DNA of 25,470 nucleotides from Intoshia linei (Eukaryota > Orthonectida > Rhopaluridae), in the NCBI GenBank assembly GCA_001642005.1, contig LWCA01000498.1, positions 1-25,470 on the forward strand, read 5' to 3'. The translations under genes and the position numbers were made by a program. Positions 1-11,365 of the stretch are shown here, piece by piece (positions within the stretch are counted from its first letter, which is position 1; each line of letters begins with the position of its first letter). The notes beneath the pieces were generated by a model. The model had not been told where the DNA came from, did no database searches, and was given only the letters and a program-made list of their open reading frames with translations.

Positions 1-71
1 AACTTACAGGTTCAATGGATAGCAGATTGATCAAATTGTTGGAGAAACAAGGTGATCACATATCTATGTAG
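1..71 (+). CDS. Probable C-terminal end of a gene entering from the left (partial)
   Basis: From the window edge one frame stays open (codons starting at position 3) to a TAG at 69-71. It gives a short plausible tail ending in RLIKLLEKQGDHISM. The codons are less AT-biased than the surrounding DNA, which falls to non-coding composition straight after the stop. A possible splice acceptor (ttacag) ends at position 9, so the last exon may begin at 10. The segment is too short to name the protein. It could be chance. Confidence 0.35.
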   Translation, partial: LTGSMDSRLIKLLEKQGDHISM

Positions 72-608
72 TAATTAAAAATATTTTTTATCAATTAAAA
101 TCAATAAAAAAAATCACTTTTAATAAATGTTCTAATAACTGGGTACTAAGAGTGTGATTTTTTATACTTTTTTTCGAAATTTCATGGTCCAAATACTGAT
201 AAAGTTGCGTGTGATAGTTTCATGATAATCGTGAAAAGTTGAAAAATTTTTAGTGGAAGAGCTTGCCATTTTAAAAATTTCATACAAAAATGTTCCACAA
301 AAACTAAAATATAACTTTATTTACTGGAATATTACGATGAGATCCTGTATTTATGTTTTGAGTGGTCATGTTTGGTTATTCACTTTGCATCTTTAAATTC
401 GATTCTACCTCATTTATTTTTGTTTTTAGTGAAAATTTTTATAAAATTATAATAACTTTAAACATTTATAAAATAATAATAAGAGGTATTGTATTAAAAT
501 TTAATAATAAACGTGAACGCAGTGATTCTAAGCATTCTTCAATTCACAAATAACTCAAATGTCATTGTTTTCCAAACGTTTCATAATATTTTACCATAAT
601 GGTAAATT
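72..608. other. AT-rich intergenic DNA
   Basis: Nothing is recognisable here. A 63-codon open frame at 362-553 has only AT-rich codons and no protein-like pattern, so I do not treat it as a gene. Confidence 0.6.
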
Positions 609-940
609 TTACCAATATTTCAAAGGATTGTAATACATAATAATGATATTAACAAAGTTGTATGACTTTTAGTTTCGTTGTTGTAGTTTTTATATAAATT
701 TTATTTAAAATGTTTTGAAAATGAGAATTTGAAATTTAAAAATTACATAGTAATGAAAAAAATTTCGAATGAATGAATTATATAGATTTTCACCCATATT
801 TCTTTATTGGAAATTTGTCGCCGTTCAATAAACATTTTTTTGAAATAGTAAGATCAATATTTACATTTTGAATTTTTATTTTAATCAAAATATTTGAAAA
901 ATATTGGTTGATAATATATTAATTTAATATTATCAATAAG
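609..940 (+). repeat. Dispersed repeat family A, copy 1 (inverted partner near 9480-9795)
   Basis: Positions 609-812 are almost identical to the reverse complement of 9590-9795: both carry tatgacttttagtttcgttg and, further on, catagtaatgaaaaaaattt. From about 812 to 940 the match continues at lower identity. A related plus-strand block lies at 14450-14660, and another at 22095-22240 inside a DYRK1 intron. No coding capacity is seen, so this is a non-autonomous element or a fragment of one. Confidence 0.75.
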
Positions 941-3900
941 AATGATTATTTATCATTCTTCAATTCAATTCTGACTTTTTTGACATTTAGGAATTTTATG
1001 AAATTATAAAATATTAATTATCTTTTTAATTGGCATAATATTCATGTCATGATACTCGTAAGAATTTTCAAATTAATCTGTGAAATTTTGACTTTTTGGA
1101 CTTATACTAGTTATAAGCCAGGAGTTCCCACACTTATTTCATGGTGGGCCTGTAATAAATTACATATTTTTTATCGCGGACCATTAAATCGAAATTACTA
1201 GGCAATATTAATAAAAAATTTGAATGAAAATCGTAATAATTTGACTTTTAATTAGTAAAAATTATTCAGCGAACCGGTAAAAATTTTTCTTGACTGGAGG
1301 ATTGTCAATAATATTTCTAGCTATAACTGTTTACTAACCCATTCTATTTTTTTGATATTTTCGATAAACTTCCTTATAGTGGCATTTGATGCCCGATTAA
1401 ATGAAAAAATTTGTTATTCTATCATTCACAAAAATTATTCATTATAGGAAAATTATAGTCAGTAGCCTTATTTTATTTTCAAGTACTTCGTACAATACAT
1501 AAGTACGTAATTATAATTATTTAATGTGTGCTGTTTTTTTGTATTCGTCTAAATTCTGGAGTGAATTCCCGCTATGACGAGCCGTCACTGAGGATAAGTA
1601 AGCTTTTTAGAACTCTTAAATCTTTTTTTTAATTAATTTCTCAATATTTACTCATTTCAAATAAACAATAGTGTAAAGTTTACTAAATGATAGTTCAAAT
1701 GAACTTGAAAAATAACTTTTACTGTTTGATGAATAATAGAGGTTTATATATTTTTAATAATGATTAATGGACAAAATTAAAAACATTTTAACAATATATA
1801 AATTAAATTGGAAAAATTTAGTCATATTTTATACATCATTGTTTGTATATAAATCAAACATTTTGCAAATGCTTTTTCAAGTGTGTTGATTGATTTGAAA
1901 AGATCAAGTATATTGAAAAAAAATTAAATGGAAACAATAGAATTGTTTTTTATGTTGTCAAATGTTAAAAAATGGTTAATTGTTTATAAGTAAATAAATT
2001 AATATTATAATACACATACGAATCATGCACGCATAACCCATTTTAAACAATTAAAATTGAAATTATAGCTATGGACTGTATTGATTTAATTAGTTGGGCA
2101 TCCATGTCAATATAATACAAGGTTATTAATTAATAAATAAAGGAACATGCATTGATACAACTGGTACTATATAATTTGTTTTTTTAAATGAGATGAAACT
2201 TGATATTACACGTACCGTAAGGAATACAAAATGTGGGTTAATTTTGCCGTATACTAATAACTTACATACTATTACGTTACTTTATTAGTAAATTGTAATT
2301 TTATATGCATTAGTAACCTAAATTAGCGTATTACATGTTAATGGAAAAATTAGTTCAGTCCTATAGGTAATCAACTCTTTAATTTTTCATTAAAATCATT
2401 AAAACTTGTTATTCTTTTCATATTTGACTCATTAACCAAAACATTGTACAAATAATTGTTGCAAACATACACTACATACTAGATCAATATCAATATTGAA
2501 TAAGTTTTATCAAGGCTATACACATCTTTGAATATGGTAATTATTGATAACCAGTGCAAAATGGATCAATGTGAGGTATTTGACTAGTATAATTCACTTC
2601 CTGGACAGAAATATGAGGTAACGACTGGCTCGCTAAATTAAAATATAAATTGAGACATTCAACACCTAGCTAAATCAATTTTTATATGAAATGTATTGCT
2701 TTTTTCATCAAGTAACATATGCATTTAAAAATTAACAGTTACTCCATTGATTGATAATACTAACAGTTATCAGGATCTCTAGATATAATGTTGCTTCATA
2801 TTTATTCGTGACAATTCTGGAATACCAAATATCAATAAATATATCTACAAAATTTTTTATTATGGTAAATTGTATTAATTATTGTATCTCGGAAATAAAT
2901 GTTTTGCGTACAATTTATCTTGATCATTCTGCTGCATTGAATTTCTCTTTTTACAAAATTGTGTAAACAACATTGTAAATCTATTCCAATTGAGATTATG
3001 TCCAATTTTGGATCCAAAGGCAACTGATCTATTCAATGGTAAATGCTTCTCTCAAAATATTCAATTATTTGGTCTTTGTAGATGATCAATTCCATTTTGT
3101 ATAATAGTCTCAAAGTATATATATCAAATTTAATTTTTTTATTCTTATCAATGTACTTCTATACCATTGAATTTATATCAGTCTATTATTCACTTTCAAA
3201 TACCTGAACATTTTGGTGCACTGAACCTTTTTATGAAAAAATATATTTCACATCTAATATTGATTTTAGTCAACAAGAAATTGACTCATTAGGTAAATTT
3301 ATTATATATGTGACTGTCCGTTTGAAGTTCCAGTGAAAGTAACAATTTATGATACAATTATCTAACATAATGTGTATATATTCTTATTTTACTACTATAA
3401 TTCACTCACTGACAAAATATAGTAAACCGTGCACAACTTTCTAGTTTATATACTTGTAAATTGTAGCTCGTTTAGTTTGGGGTATTTATGGTGGATTAAA
3501 AAAATTAATCCATTATATTCGGCTTACCTAAATTTAGATAAATGTAAATTTATTTATATATTTATTTGTATGCATATTAACGAAGAGAACGAAGACTTGA
3601 ATTTTACAAATAGAATAAGCGGTACCGAACCAGGAAACTATTTTTGGGTCTGACTAAATTTTGGTAAAATTGGTCCTCATTTTTCCAAATTAATCATTAA
3701 AAATTTTATTCTTGAATATCATAACTATTTTGTGTTAAATTTAAACTGTCAAATCACGAGCCTTAGACAGGCAGTTAGGGCTAGGATACTATATATCATT
3801 TTTCATTTTCGAGATGAAATCGAGTTTAGTGGGTTCGGGTTTGAGAATATATATGGTACAACTCTTTATTTACAATTCAAAAATGTAGGTTTCAACCCAT

Positions 3901-4041
3901 AAAATTAAAATTTTATTTTTGATAATTGCAGTCACTACAATCGTGATGTTGGTCATATGATTTTGGTTGTTATTGATAAAAGAAATCAATCAAGTTTATA
4001 GTAACCAAAAGTATACAAAATGATCTTTTTTTAATTTTTAT
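941..4041. other. Gene-free AT-rich stretch
   Basis: I find no coding, RNA or splice pattern that I can defend. At 1119-1152 there is a hAT-like terminus (caggagttcccacac followed by a gtgggcc block), without a matching second end nearby. The open frames at 2751-2966, 2832-3023 (minus) and 3429-3653 lack protein-like composition. The segment 3735-3860 weakly resembles 10200-10440 (tagacaggcagttagggc compared with tcgacaggtagctaggga), suggesting an old shared repeat. Confidence 0.5.
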
Positions 4042-4043
4042 TA

Positions 4044-4197
4044 AAGTGGACAGAAAAATAAGTACTATCACTTTTAGTTTATTTGGAATAAATTTTAAGC
4101 CTATAATTTTTATTCGTCATCATAGCTAAGTACTTTTGGCTTTACATTTAACACCAAATAAACTAAAATTAATTGTACCTATTTTTTTTGGCCACTT
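4044..4197. mobile_element. Short TA-flanked inverted-repeat element (mariner/Stowaway-like MITE)
   Basis: The two ends are imperfect inverted repeats of about 55 bp. The left end begins aagtggacag; the reverse complement of the right end begins aagtggccaa. Both later carry the identical block ttttagtttatttgg. Each end sits against a TA dinucleotide (4042-4043 and 4198-4199), the target duplication expected of Tc1/mariner-class elements. The total is about 154 bp with no coding capacity. The family is assigned only from its TA flanks and ends. Confidence 0.65.
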
Positions 4198-5566
4198 TAT
4201 TTTAATGTTAATAAAGTTTTGTTTCTAATGATTTTCAATTTCAATTTCAATTTAGTTTTATTGAGTTTTAAATGTTTCATTATACAAGTACACTAATAAA
4301 AACGACACATAATTTAGATTTTCAATTTTATTTTAGTGAGGTGCTTTATCATTTACTGTTAATTTTAAAATTAAAATATTATTTTATTTTGAGATTTTGG
4401 GTTTTCGAGATATTTAAAAACATATAGTATTTAACAGCAGAGTTGCTACTGTTTGAACCAGTATATAATTGAACGTTATTTACAGTAAATGTCTTCATTT
4501 TTTCAATTGGCACATATATTTTATCATATCCATTGCCTTCAAATGTGTGTGGATAGTGGAGTTTTGCAATACGATTCGAAACATGACTTTAAAAAGTTGT
4601 GAATGACAATAATTCAATGAAAACCTTCATCTAAATTTAATCTGAACAGGGACCCGATGACGAACTTTAAAAATCTCACCAACACAGCCCAGACACCACT
4701 TTATATCATACTGAATCGTCCTTCGGGCCGTTTTGCAGAACTCTACTATCAATAATCATATGAAAATATTAACCAGATTGGTAACCACTACTCTAACTAA
4801 ATACTCCATATAACATGCTAAAGTATGTGATATAAAAAAGTATAAGGAATGATTTGGCCACAATAATATATTAGATTAAAAATATATTAATGTCTATTCG
4901 CAAGGCATTTTTCGTAGAGTAAATTTATGTTAAAGAGGTTAAAACAGATATATAAAAAAGGTCTAAAAGTTAAAACAGTTTGACCCCTTATAAAATTTCT
5001 TTGCAAAGTTTAAAAAAAATTATTAAAAATATATTTTATGGCTTACGATACATAATAACAAAAGAAAGTTATCAGTACTTGAGATCTAAAATTGTGTATA
5101 TGAAGAATTTTACTTTTATATTATCTATTGAATACGTCTAATATATATCCCACTATTTTATTATATATTTGTTTTATTTTCGATCAGTGTAAATTTTTAT
5201 TAGCCTGGCAAGAGGTATTTATTATCAAAAAATTATTAAACCTTGTTTGTAATCAGTTTGTATCAGTAGTAGAGCGATGTCACGGTGCGGGTAATCGGTT
5301 GATTCGTTTCTGATCTGGATACGGAACTGATACGGACGGAACAAATATGTGTTAAAATTGACGTGGCTATAGATGGTCCGATTTAATTTAAATGCAAAAA
5401 TTTTAATTTAATACTTTACTTACCTTTGATTTATATATATCTAATTTTGTTTGAGTTTTGCAATACGTGCGGAGGTAACCATTTCAATATTTTATCAGTA
5501 ACAATCATTTACTAACCTTTAACTACATTTAATACCTTTTTTTCATGTTCCTGAAGAAAATTTTAA
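4198..5566. other. AT-rich intergenic DNA with a GC-richer patch at 4640-4755
   Basis: Most of this stretch is featureless. The patch at 4640-4755 is richer in GC and open on both strands for about 35-40 codons, which looks like a decayed coding or transposon remnant. I cannot match it to a family. The 61-codon frame at 5128-5313 is not convincing. Confidence 0.4.
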
Positions 5567-5743
5567 CCCTTTCACTTTCTGTGTATTCTATGATATACAA
5601 AGCATAATTTTGAAAAACTTTATTCTTTTATTTTCATACATTTTCACATAGGTAATTTAAAAATAATACAAGTTTAAATTAAAAAATAAATTCCAGACGT
5701 GTTTGTGTGATGCATCATAAAATAGTATTAGACCGTGAAAGGG
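5567..5743. mobile_element. piggyBac-type MITE, copy 1
   Basis: It starts CCCTTTCAC directly after a TTAA (5563-5566) and ends GTGAAAGGG at 5743, followed by TAAA, a one-base decay of the second TTAA. Perfect 9-bp inverted ends plus a TTAA target are the hallmark of the piggyBac superfamily. Between the ends there is no transposase, so it must be mobilised in trans. Its interior matches the copy at 15009-15219 closely (for example cattttcacataggtaattt in both). Confidence 0.85.
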
Positions 5744-6584
5744 TAAAGGTTTGTATTAGAATTATTTCACACATTCAGAATCAAAACTATCCCAAGTCTG
5801 TATTTTAATCATGTTTTTAATTCGTATTTTAATCACGTTATCTTATTAACATGTTACATGCGCGATCTTGAATTTCAAAAAAGATAGAAACAAATAACCA
5901 CAATGTCCATAACATCCATGATAACTGGGTGCTGGTATAATCCGTATCTGTCATAAATGTTTCATTTATTCTTAATGTGCGATGATTTCAAAAGATTTGA
6001 ATGTTTAACAATTTTATATAAACGTAAGAGAGTGTGAAACGCAAGTGAATAACGTTTAGGAAACCCTGATCTACACGATACAAATGAACTTTTTTTACAT
6101 CACAATTTAATGACAACATAATTTATATGGTACAATGTATGTTATACATAACAATTTCAATTTTAAAAGATTAACATGACTTCATAATTATAGTAAAAAC
6201 TGATATAATATATATAATTATAGATAATTGACACTGGATATATAGATGACATAATTTTATGATTAGATTTGAACTTCGCGTGTATCAGATTTAACAATTA
6301 ATCAAAGGATATCGTGACCAATTTAGTCAAGTTTATATTGTATGAACTTTCCATTTTTTTCGCTTCAAATTCAGATTATATTCAAATACAAAGTATATCT
6401 AGACAATGTAAATCGGGTAGTTTTCTTTATTCTTAATATCGATAATTGGTTAACTGCAATTTTAATGTAGATCAAATTATTAACAATATAATAATACTTT
6501 TATATCACTATAGAAATAGCTGTTATTGTTTTAAAAATTATCCAATCCTTACTTTTATAATATGCTTTGCAATATTTCTTTGTC
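5744..6584. other. AT-rich intergenic DNA
   Basis: No gene, RNA or mobile element is recognised. A 62-codon open frame at 6446-6634 overlaps the repeat that follows and has no protein-like pattern. Confidence 0.55.
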
Positions 6585-6855
6585 AGTGTGTGTTGCCTTT
6601 TATTTCAATAACTACCGGTCTTAGCATTTTATAAACTCCACATTTCAATTACAGTTTTTTTCGAGATGTTAGCAAAATAAATGTCAACCTCCCAAACTCT
6701 TAGGAACCACTCCTTTAAAGGATTGGTAATAGTGAATAGTAGGATTTTTAAGTTAGATTTTCAACGTGAATTTATTTTTTTGATATAATAAAAATTGCCT
6801 CGGCAGAGCTAAGTGCTATTTGTACGTAGTACATAACAGTCAACTTAATATTGTA
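6585..6855 (+). repeat. Dispersed repeat family B, copy 1
   Basis: The first part (about 6585-6700, with ccacatttcaattacagttt) recurs in the same orientation at 8985-9105. The second part (about 6700-6850, with ttaaaggattggtaatagtg and ctcggcagagc) recurs inverted at 16345-16480. The junction near 6690-6705 reads as a hAT-like terminus in reverse (ggaaccact), so the family may be the product of a hAT insertion or excision. Confidence 0.65.
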
Positions 6856-8984
6856 TATAATTATATACCCAAATTCACATTTTGTCATAAAAATTACACC
6901 TCCCCAAACTACTCCTTTATTAGTCCATAATAATTCATCTAAAAAGTCATGGAAATAATGATGAATCTTAACTTAGCTGTAAGTTGCCGTGAAAATTCTA
7001 TTTAAGTAAAAAATGTATTAAAATCATTTATTTCATCAAAAAATTCGGTAAAATGTTGGGATTTAGTTGATTAAAGTTCCATCATGACTACATAAAAAAT
7101 AATTAATAATGTTGATAAATTTAATTAAGTCGATATTTTCTATCGATTCAGTTAAAAAATAAAAGTATACCTCCAATGATTTTAAAATAATTAATTAAAT
7201 TAAAATTTTAAATAAGTATTACCACACGCATTGCAGTTTCCAGTCATTCAATATATTACCTGTAGATTGAAAATTTTGAATTGCGCCAGAGGTGTATAAA
7301 ATATCCAAGTTACATTCGGCGCAATTTCAATTCAGACACCAGGTAACATTTTAAAATTTTAAACAAATTTATTATAAGTATCTTAATTAATGAATCAAGA
7401 TTAATGTAATTTTAATTATAATTTTAAAAATTTTACAATTTCAATTTTGATTAAATTTATTGATGATAATTAAAATGGACATGATTGCATTTACACACAT
7501 TATATTATGTCAATACATACATTATATAAAATGTAGATTAAAAGAAAAAAAATCACAAGTAGTGTTCTACCTCCAGAATCTCATTAGAAATGTAACAATA
7601 CAAAAAATTAAATTACTAAAATCCAACCTGACCTTATGTTAATTAAATTAAAAAAGTATAATCTAATTTATAATTATTTGAATATGACATATTTTAATTT
7701 TTATCTTGTATGAAACAAAATGAAAAAACTCATACAATATACATTATATATAAATTATAATTGGTAGACACTTGGTAAATATATGTGTGCCTTTTTTATA
7801 AATCAATTTTTTTCTTAGATTCATGAACGTTATTAAAATGTATACATTAATAAGATTTCATCAATTTTAATCGATATCAATTATGTTAATTGGAATTTTC
7901 CTCTCAACTTTTTATTAAGTATGAAAATATATTATTTTTTTACTACATTGAAAAATAAATCATTATAAATTTCACATACACTCTTTTATTGAAAAATCGA
8001 TAAAACATTAATATAAAGTCTATTATTAAGATGCATTTATTTTACATCACTATTAGGGCGTTCTATCACTAAATAATGACGTTGGATAAACAATAAAAAA
8101 TTTACTGGGTCCATAATTATAATGCTAATTAGACTCTAGAGTTTCGTTTCTCACAAGTAGAACATTACAGTATGTTTTCATACTTAATTTACTAAATTCA
8201 TGTTTTTTTTATATATATAATTAATATTACATTATATTTGATTAAATAGTAAAGAATGTTTAAACAAAATGAAAATTGATATTTCAAAAAGATTAATGTA
8301 AATAACAAATTATACATCTATACATCTAAGATATTTTTCGGAAAAATTGTGTAACACATTAAAACATGTGAATTGTTAATGTTCCAACTGGTTGATGTTG
8401 ATAAAGGAATGAACGGATCATTGTATATTTGTTAAGATGAGTAGAGTCCTAATTATGAATATAATTGAAGACTGAATAACAATGTAATTAACCCACATCT
8501 AGTAACTTATCTTTGAATGTAGCAATACATCGCGTATTTATCACTTTTATTACACTACACTTTATATTTCTTATTATATATCACAAAGCTAATACGAACA
8601 CGAATTTCGTATGTTGTAGGATCGTCTTAAGTGTTTAATAAACACTGTTTATGATTTGATATTTATAATTTAAACTAATACACGTGGTAAGTCAGCTGGA
8701 ATAGTTCGTATATTCATAGCAAAAATAAAATTAAATAGAATCTGGCTCATTCAAAAATTTCGAAAGTAAAACAACACGAACTTTAGATAGCTATCGTAAT
8801 GTTCCGATCATGCTTCGAACCGTGTTATAGAACTCTAATATGCATTTCAAAGATAACTCAAAAATGCATATACCCTAAACTTTTAACATTATTTCATAGT
8901 CAGCGATTATTCGCCATTAGATATATCTCCTGACCGGATATAGCCCTATCCTAACTTATATAATATGCTACGCGATTTTTGTTT
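6856..8984. other. AT-rich intergenic DNA with a foldback near 7257-7344
   Basis: No gene is found. At 7257-7344 two arms, one reading acctgtagattg then gaattgcgcc and the other its approximate reverse complement ending gacaccaggt, face each other across about 30 bp, so the DNA could fold into a long imperfect hairpin. The 60-codon open frame at 7460-7642 is AT-driven. Confidence 0.5.
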
Positions 8985-9105
8985 TGTGTGTGTGTGTTCA
9001 GCTTTATTTAAATAACTATTCGTCTTAGAATTTTATAAAGTCCACATTTCAATTACAGTTTTTTCCGGAGGTGTTCGCAAAATAAATTTCAATCTTCCAA
9101 ACTCA
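8985..9105 (+). repeat. Dispersed repeat family B, partial copy 2
   Basis: Matches 6585-6700 in the same orientation, including ttttataaagtccacatttc against ttttataaactccacatttc. It begins in a short TG run (about 8985-8997) and ends where family A sequence starts. It is truncated relative to copy 1. Confidence 0.65.
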
Positions 9106-9109
9106 CATC

Positions 9110-9830
9110 TTATCGCTCAAAAACCCCAATTGTCCTTTTTTTTAAAAATCAAACGAGTTGGTGAATTTAAAAAAACATACGCTAATAAAGATTTTAAAAT
9201 CATAAACATTATCTAAAATTTAAATTTAAAAAAATTATATTTTCAGGGCCAAAATCACAAATTATATTCTTTTTTTAATGAAAACAGCCCTAAAATTTAA
9301 AAAAATTTGAATCCGAATAAGTAACAACTTCAAAAAAGCATTTTAATATTCATATATTTTTTTCCGAAATATTTTATTGAAACAAAAAATGTAAAATAAT
9401 TAACCGTCCGAAAATTAAAAAAAAGTTTATTCTGATAGAGCTTATTCCAGTTAATATAAATACAAAAGTTCAACCCGAGAAATCTACGCATTCCCAATGA
9501 AAAATAATTCGATTAAAATCTAATTTAAAAATGTAAATATTGATCCTACAATTTCAAAAAAAAATGTGCATTGAACGTCTACACATTTCCAATAAAAAAA
9601 TATGGGTGAAAAATCTATATAATTCATTCATTCGAAATTTTTTTCATTACTATGTAATTTTTAAATTTCAAATTCTCATTTTCAAAACATTTTAAATAAA
9701 ATTTATATAAAAACTACAACAACGAAACTAAAAGTCATACAACTTTGTTAATATTATTTTAATATTTATTACAATTCTTTGCAATATTGGTAAAATTCGA
9801 TTGAAATATGTTTATAAAGTGAATATTCGG
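9110..9830 (-). repeat. Dispersed repeat family A, copy 2 (minus orientation)
   Basis: Read on the minus strand, 9795-9590 nearly equals 609-812. The sequence then continues into the shared block for a gaatgcgtagatttct motif and aactggaataagct, found also near 14665-14740 and 22170-22230. The outer part (9110-9340) carries the family's recurring T-rich and A-rich submotifs in reverse. It is non-coding. Confidence 0.7.
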
Positions 9831-9889
9831 TTAATTATTGATACATAATAGGTTTTTATAATTTTATTTTTTCTGGAATTTATGTATTT

Positions 9890-10075
9890 ATGACAATTTT
9901 TAGGATTTGACTGTTTTTACTTTATTTTGAATATTATACACACATTCTGTCTAATAAAATAAAAAAATGGGATACCAATTGTTTTTAAAATTCTTTACGC
10001 AAATGTTAAAAAAAAATTAAGATGGAATAATTCACTTTAAAGTAAAAAGTAATGTGATATGATGATTTCACCTGA
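9890..10075 (+). repeat. Dispersed repeat family C, copy 1
   Basis: About 170 bp that recurs inverted at 16485-16660: both contain aattcactttaaagtaaaaa and tttacgcaaatgttaa on corresponding strands. In the inverted copy the block ends at a hAT-like terminus, so this is probably the internal or terminal part of a hAT-class element. Confidence 0.65.
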
Positions 10076-11365
10076 AACAAATTTGGAAACTTATTCCATT
10101 ATTGTTTCTTATTCAATTTTATTAGCTAATTGAAATTGTTAGTTTAATAATGATTTGAGTATAGAATTTTTTTTGTGTAACCCGCGTAATAATTTTTTTT
10201 TACATTTAGCTAGTCAAGCAAATTGAGTCTGACACATACTTAGATAGTTAGATCGACAACATTTTTGTAAAATGGGGCTATGAATATCTAATTAGTTTAT
10301 GCGCCAAATTTAAAAATATCAAGTCTAAACCGTCGACAGGTAGCTAGGGATATATAGAATTACGCATTATTTTCGAATAATTTGTTATGAGATTATTTTT
10401 GATTTTCGGGGGTCGAGTATGACAGTTTGGCTCTGAATGCATTCTTGACTTTTATTCATTTCAAAATTCACGAATATGATGAAATTATTTAAATAGCACA
10501 TTAACTTAGGTTTAAAAGATGAAATAAAAGCAAGAATGAACACATGTAGGATCTTACTCTTTTCATAATACAGTCAGACTTGTTGATAGTGAACTTAACT
10601 GATTATATAGAAAATAAACTTAGATTCATGATTAATAATGTTTATTATTTTCATTTCAACTTCTCGCGTCTCGGTTCAGAAACCATGACTTGGATAAACT
10701 ACTGACGATGATAATATCTCTTGGTAACTAATCCCCCTCACCGTCCATAACCAGTGGTGATGTACCACCCACATGCACATTAGACTGCGAGTCAACAGTA
10801 CCTACTCTACTTAAGTTTTAACCCATGTTTCAATATAGAGTCTGCAACTGGGTTTGCGCTAACAAGCTTCTATAAGCTATGAGTATTTAAAAATTAATAT
10901 ACTATATTTAAACTACAACAAAAATTTTCCAAGGTTCAAACTCTAGACTAAAAACATTCATCTAAAAATAAATGCATAAATCATAAAAATATATATTGGA
11001 ATAACTAAAATCTTTGCAACAAAATTTACTAGCAGCATCATAATTAAGAAATGAAAATTTATTGGTATTTTATTGATTAATTAGAATAAACAATACTTGA
11101 GAATTAATGTAGAATTTACAATTAAAATTTAAGAAAATTAATTAATTAAATCATACATGGGAAAACAAATTTAGGTCAAATATAAAAAAAGTCTTGTTGT
11201 GCGGTATAAATGGGTATTTATAGAATAAATCCATTAAAACAAATGTAATGTCATGTCACCACTAAAACAAAATTTCTGAATTTTTATTAATGACAAGACT
11301 AATACACACGTAGTAGTAATTACATTATTAGATATTTGTAAAATTGATCCTAGTTTTAATACAAA
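10076..11365. other. Intergenic DNA upstream of the channel gene, with a GC-richer structured patch
   Basis: This should hold the promoter of the potassium channel gene, but no core element can be assigned confidently in such AT-rich DNA. The patch at 10665-10880 is clearly GC-richer than its surroundings. It contains two adjacent perfect hairpins: gtggt/accac at 10754-10768 and ttagact-gcg-agtcaa at 10780-10795. No protein or known RNA family is recognised in it. Confidence 0.4.

Noticed and set aside
2751-3653. Three overlapping 60-75 codon frames
   Set aside because: Composition is that of the surrounding AT-rich DNA, with no domain pattern, no coding-like codon choice and no splice support.
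8985-8997. TG microsatellite as a distinct feature
   Set aside because: Only about six units long; it is part of the start of a repeat family B copy.
10740-10810. tRNA gene on the minus strand
   Set aside because: A D-arm-like stretch and a CGC anticodon-like loop can be drawn, but the anticodon stem has mismatches and there is no T-loop consensus.
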